A stretch of DNA of 5,958 bases from Bog-473 sp035483935 (GTDB lineage Bacteria > Actinomycetota > Acidimicrobiia > Acidimicrobiales > RAAP-2): NCBI GenBank assembly GCA_035483935.1, contig DATHPK010000060.1, forward strand, positions 1 to 5,958, read 5' to 3'. The notes beneath the pieces were generated by a model. The model was not told the DNA's origin. It saw only the letters and a program-made list of their open reading frames with translations, and searched no databases. Numbering within the stretch: the stretch's first letter is position 1; each line of letters starts with the position of its first letter. This document shows positions 4,475 to 5,958 of the stretch, piece after piece. The position numbers were made by a program, and so were the translations under genes.

Positions 4475-5341
4475 TCACCCGGGAGCAGGCGGCCAGGGCA
4501 CGCCCATGTTGTTGTGGACGGGCACGAGGTTCGAGGCCATGACCGCCTGCGCGAGAGGCCGCAGCAGGCCGATCAGCTCGTCGGCCTCATCGTCGCGGAG
4601 ACCGGCCACGATGGGGGCGGCCAGCCTGTCCGTGTCGTCTTCGATCACGTGCCGAAGTTCAGAACCCTTCGGGGTGATCTCCATCCTTTCGTCGACCAGT
4701 CCGCGACCCGCGAGCGCGGCGGCCGCAGCCGACCACTCCCCGTCCGACCAACCTCGGTTGGCGCGCAACCCGTCCTCGGGAGACCGCCCGGTGGCCGCTT
4801 GGAGGACCAACGCTTCCGTCGGCGCGATTCCGGCGTCAACGAGTCGGTGCACATGGCCGTCACCGCGGTGCTCCCGGACCGTGGTGAGCGCCTGCCACAG
4901 TCGGAGGTGCGGCGGAACGGGTTCGTCGAGCCTCTGGTTCGCCGCACCCAGTGGCCGTCCGGCCATGTCGCAGCCCGCCACCGCCGCGGCGGCAAGCTCC
5001 GCGGCGCGGGCGACGGAGGGGGACGAAACGACATCGTCACCGAGGACCCGTCGCAGGGCGCTGTCCATGGCGACGAGGCGCGCCTCGATCAGCGCCGCAG
5101 GTGTGGCGTAATTCCACACGTCGGGGATGGCGCGGGCGACCATGCCCGGATGGAACACGTGGAAGAGCGCCGCCACCACTGATGTGTTCGCCGCGCCGAG
5201 CGGCGCGGCGCGGCAGCCGAAGTAGCTCATCCACCCGCCCTTCAACCCCAGATCGTCCGTGACGGCGCGGACCTCGGGTGCGTAGTAGATGACGGCGTTC
5301 ACCGGCTCGCCGTACTGCCAGAGCGCTCGCGCCCGGCTCAC
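4475..5341 (-). CDS. SCO6745 family protein (SalK-like)
   Basis: The product is 288 residues from GTG 5341, the only plausible start: the frame meets a stop at 5381-5383 upstream with no other good codon. Family features are RALWQYGEPVNAVIYYAPE (5-23), SYFGCRAAPLGAANTSVVAA (39-58), LFHVFHPGMVARAIPDVW (59-76), LWQALTTVREHRGDGHVHRL (148-167), ALVLQAATG (177-185) and RGWSDGEW (196-203). The C-terminal region (about 203-268) looks like a winged helix (AAAAALAGRGLVDERMEITP, then KGSELR...DRLAAPI). These match the actinobacterial SCO6745/SalK-like family, often annotated as helix-turn-helix or hypothetical. Whether it binds DNA or acts on a small molecule is not known. The gene follows rpsA by 39 bp on the same strand with no clear terminator between them and a poor RBS, so read-through from rpsA is likely. 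That would be an unusual partner for rpsA. Confidence 0.82.
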   Translation of the reverse strand: MSRARALWQYGEPVNAVIYYAPEVRAVTDDLGLKGGWMSYFGCRAAPLGAANTSVVAALFHVFHPGMVARAIPDVWNYATPAALIEARLVAMDSALRRVLGDDVVSSPSVARAAELAAAAVAGCDMAGRPLGAANQRLDEPVPPHLRLWQALTTVREHRGDGHVHRLVDAGIAPTEALVLQAATGRSPEDGLRANRGWSDGEWSAAAAALAGRGLVDERMEITPKGSELRHVIEDDTDRLAAPIVAGLRDDEADELIGLLRPLAQAVMASNLVPVHNNMGVPWPPAPG

Positions 5342-5380
5342 GGTCTCAGACTTCGCGCCCTCGGCCTCGGAGCCCGGCGG

Positions 5381-5958
<578 letters not shown>

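Noticed and set aside
4467..4492. CCGCC/GGCGG inverted repeat between the convergent DUF5996 and SCO6745-family stops
   Set aside because: The 5-bp arms have a 16-nt loop and no T-tract, and lie mostly inside the SCO6745-family coding sequence. It is too weak to call a terminator.
3658..4542. Plus-strand open frame of 294 codons
   Set aside because: It is an alternative frame of the clearly recognisable DUF5996 gene, rich in Arg and Gly, with no homology that I recognise.
4059..5111. Long plus-strand open frame (350 codons)
   Set aside because: It covers the end of DUF5996 in the wrong frame and the antisense of the SCO6745-family gene. Its Ser/Arg/Pro-rich composition is typical of GC-rich shadow frames.

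Overview
The window is high-GC DNA with actinobacterial gene content. The rpsA 3' end with its acidic, glycine/alanine-rich tail, the SHOCT, DUF6325, DUF5996 and SCO6745-type families, and a secreted protein built from 'GYWL..DGGVFAFGDA' repeats together suggest a member of the Actinomycetota, most likely Acidimicrobiia-like. That placement is an inference from protein style, not from a marker tree.

Layout. From 1 to 392 (+) is the C-terminal end of an ATP-grasp enzyme. It runs convergently into a minus-strand pair, a SHOCT-domain protein (389-679) and a DUF6325 protein (721-1158), which look like one operon. Upstream of that pair on the same strand is a DksA/TraR-like coiled-coil protein whose zinc-finger cysteines are gone (1293-1628). 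From 1629 to 2145 there is no intact gene. This stretch holds a promoter/RBS region that recurs 1.8 kb downstream, a 28-bp dyad, and a frameshifted remnant of a DUF5996 gene. From 2146 to 3378 (+) is a secreted protein with six propeller-like repeats and a four-cysteine C-terminal domain. After it comes the second copy of the promoter region, then an intact DUF5996 gene (3533-4465, +). This gene converges on a SCO6745-family gene (4475-5341, -), which sits 39 bp downstream of rpsA (5381-5958, -, 5' end outside the window).

Main observation. The stretch 1615-1723 contains the start codon, Shine-Dalgarno and upstream region of the DksA-like gene. It is repeated at 3444-3537, directly in front of the intact DUF5996 gene. 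Downstream of the first copy lies a broken DUF5996 C-terminus in three frames (about 1848-2101). Beside the second copy only the first few codons of the DksA-like gene survive. The simplest reading is that a divergent gene pair, dksA-like(-)/DUF5996(+), was once duplicated and each copy then lost the opposite partner. The secreted propeller gene now lies between the two halves.

I see no CRISPR array, transposase, tRNA, rRNA or recognisable defence or biosynthetic system. The interest lies in the decayed duplication, the cysteine-free DksA-like protein and the split-repeat propeller protein.
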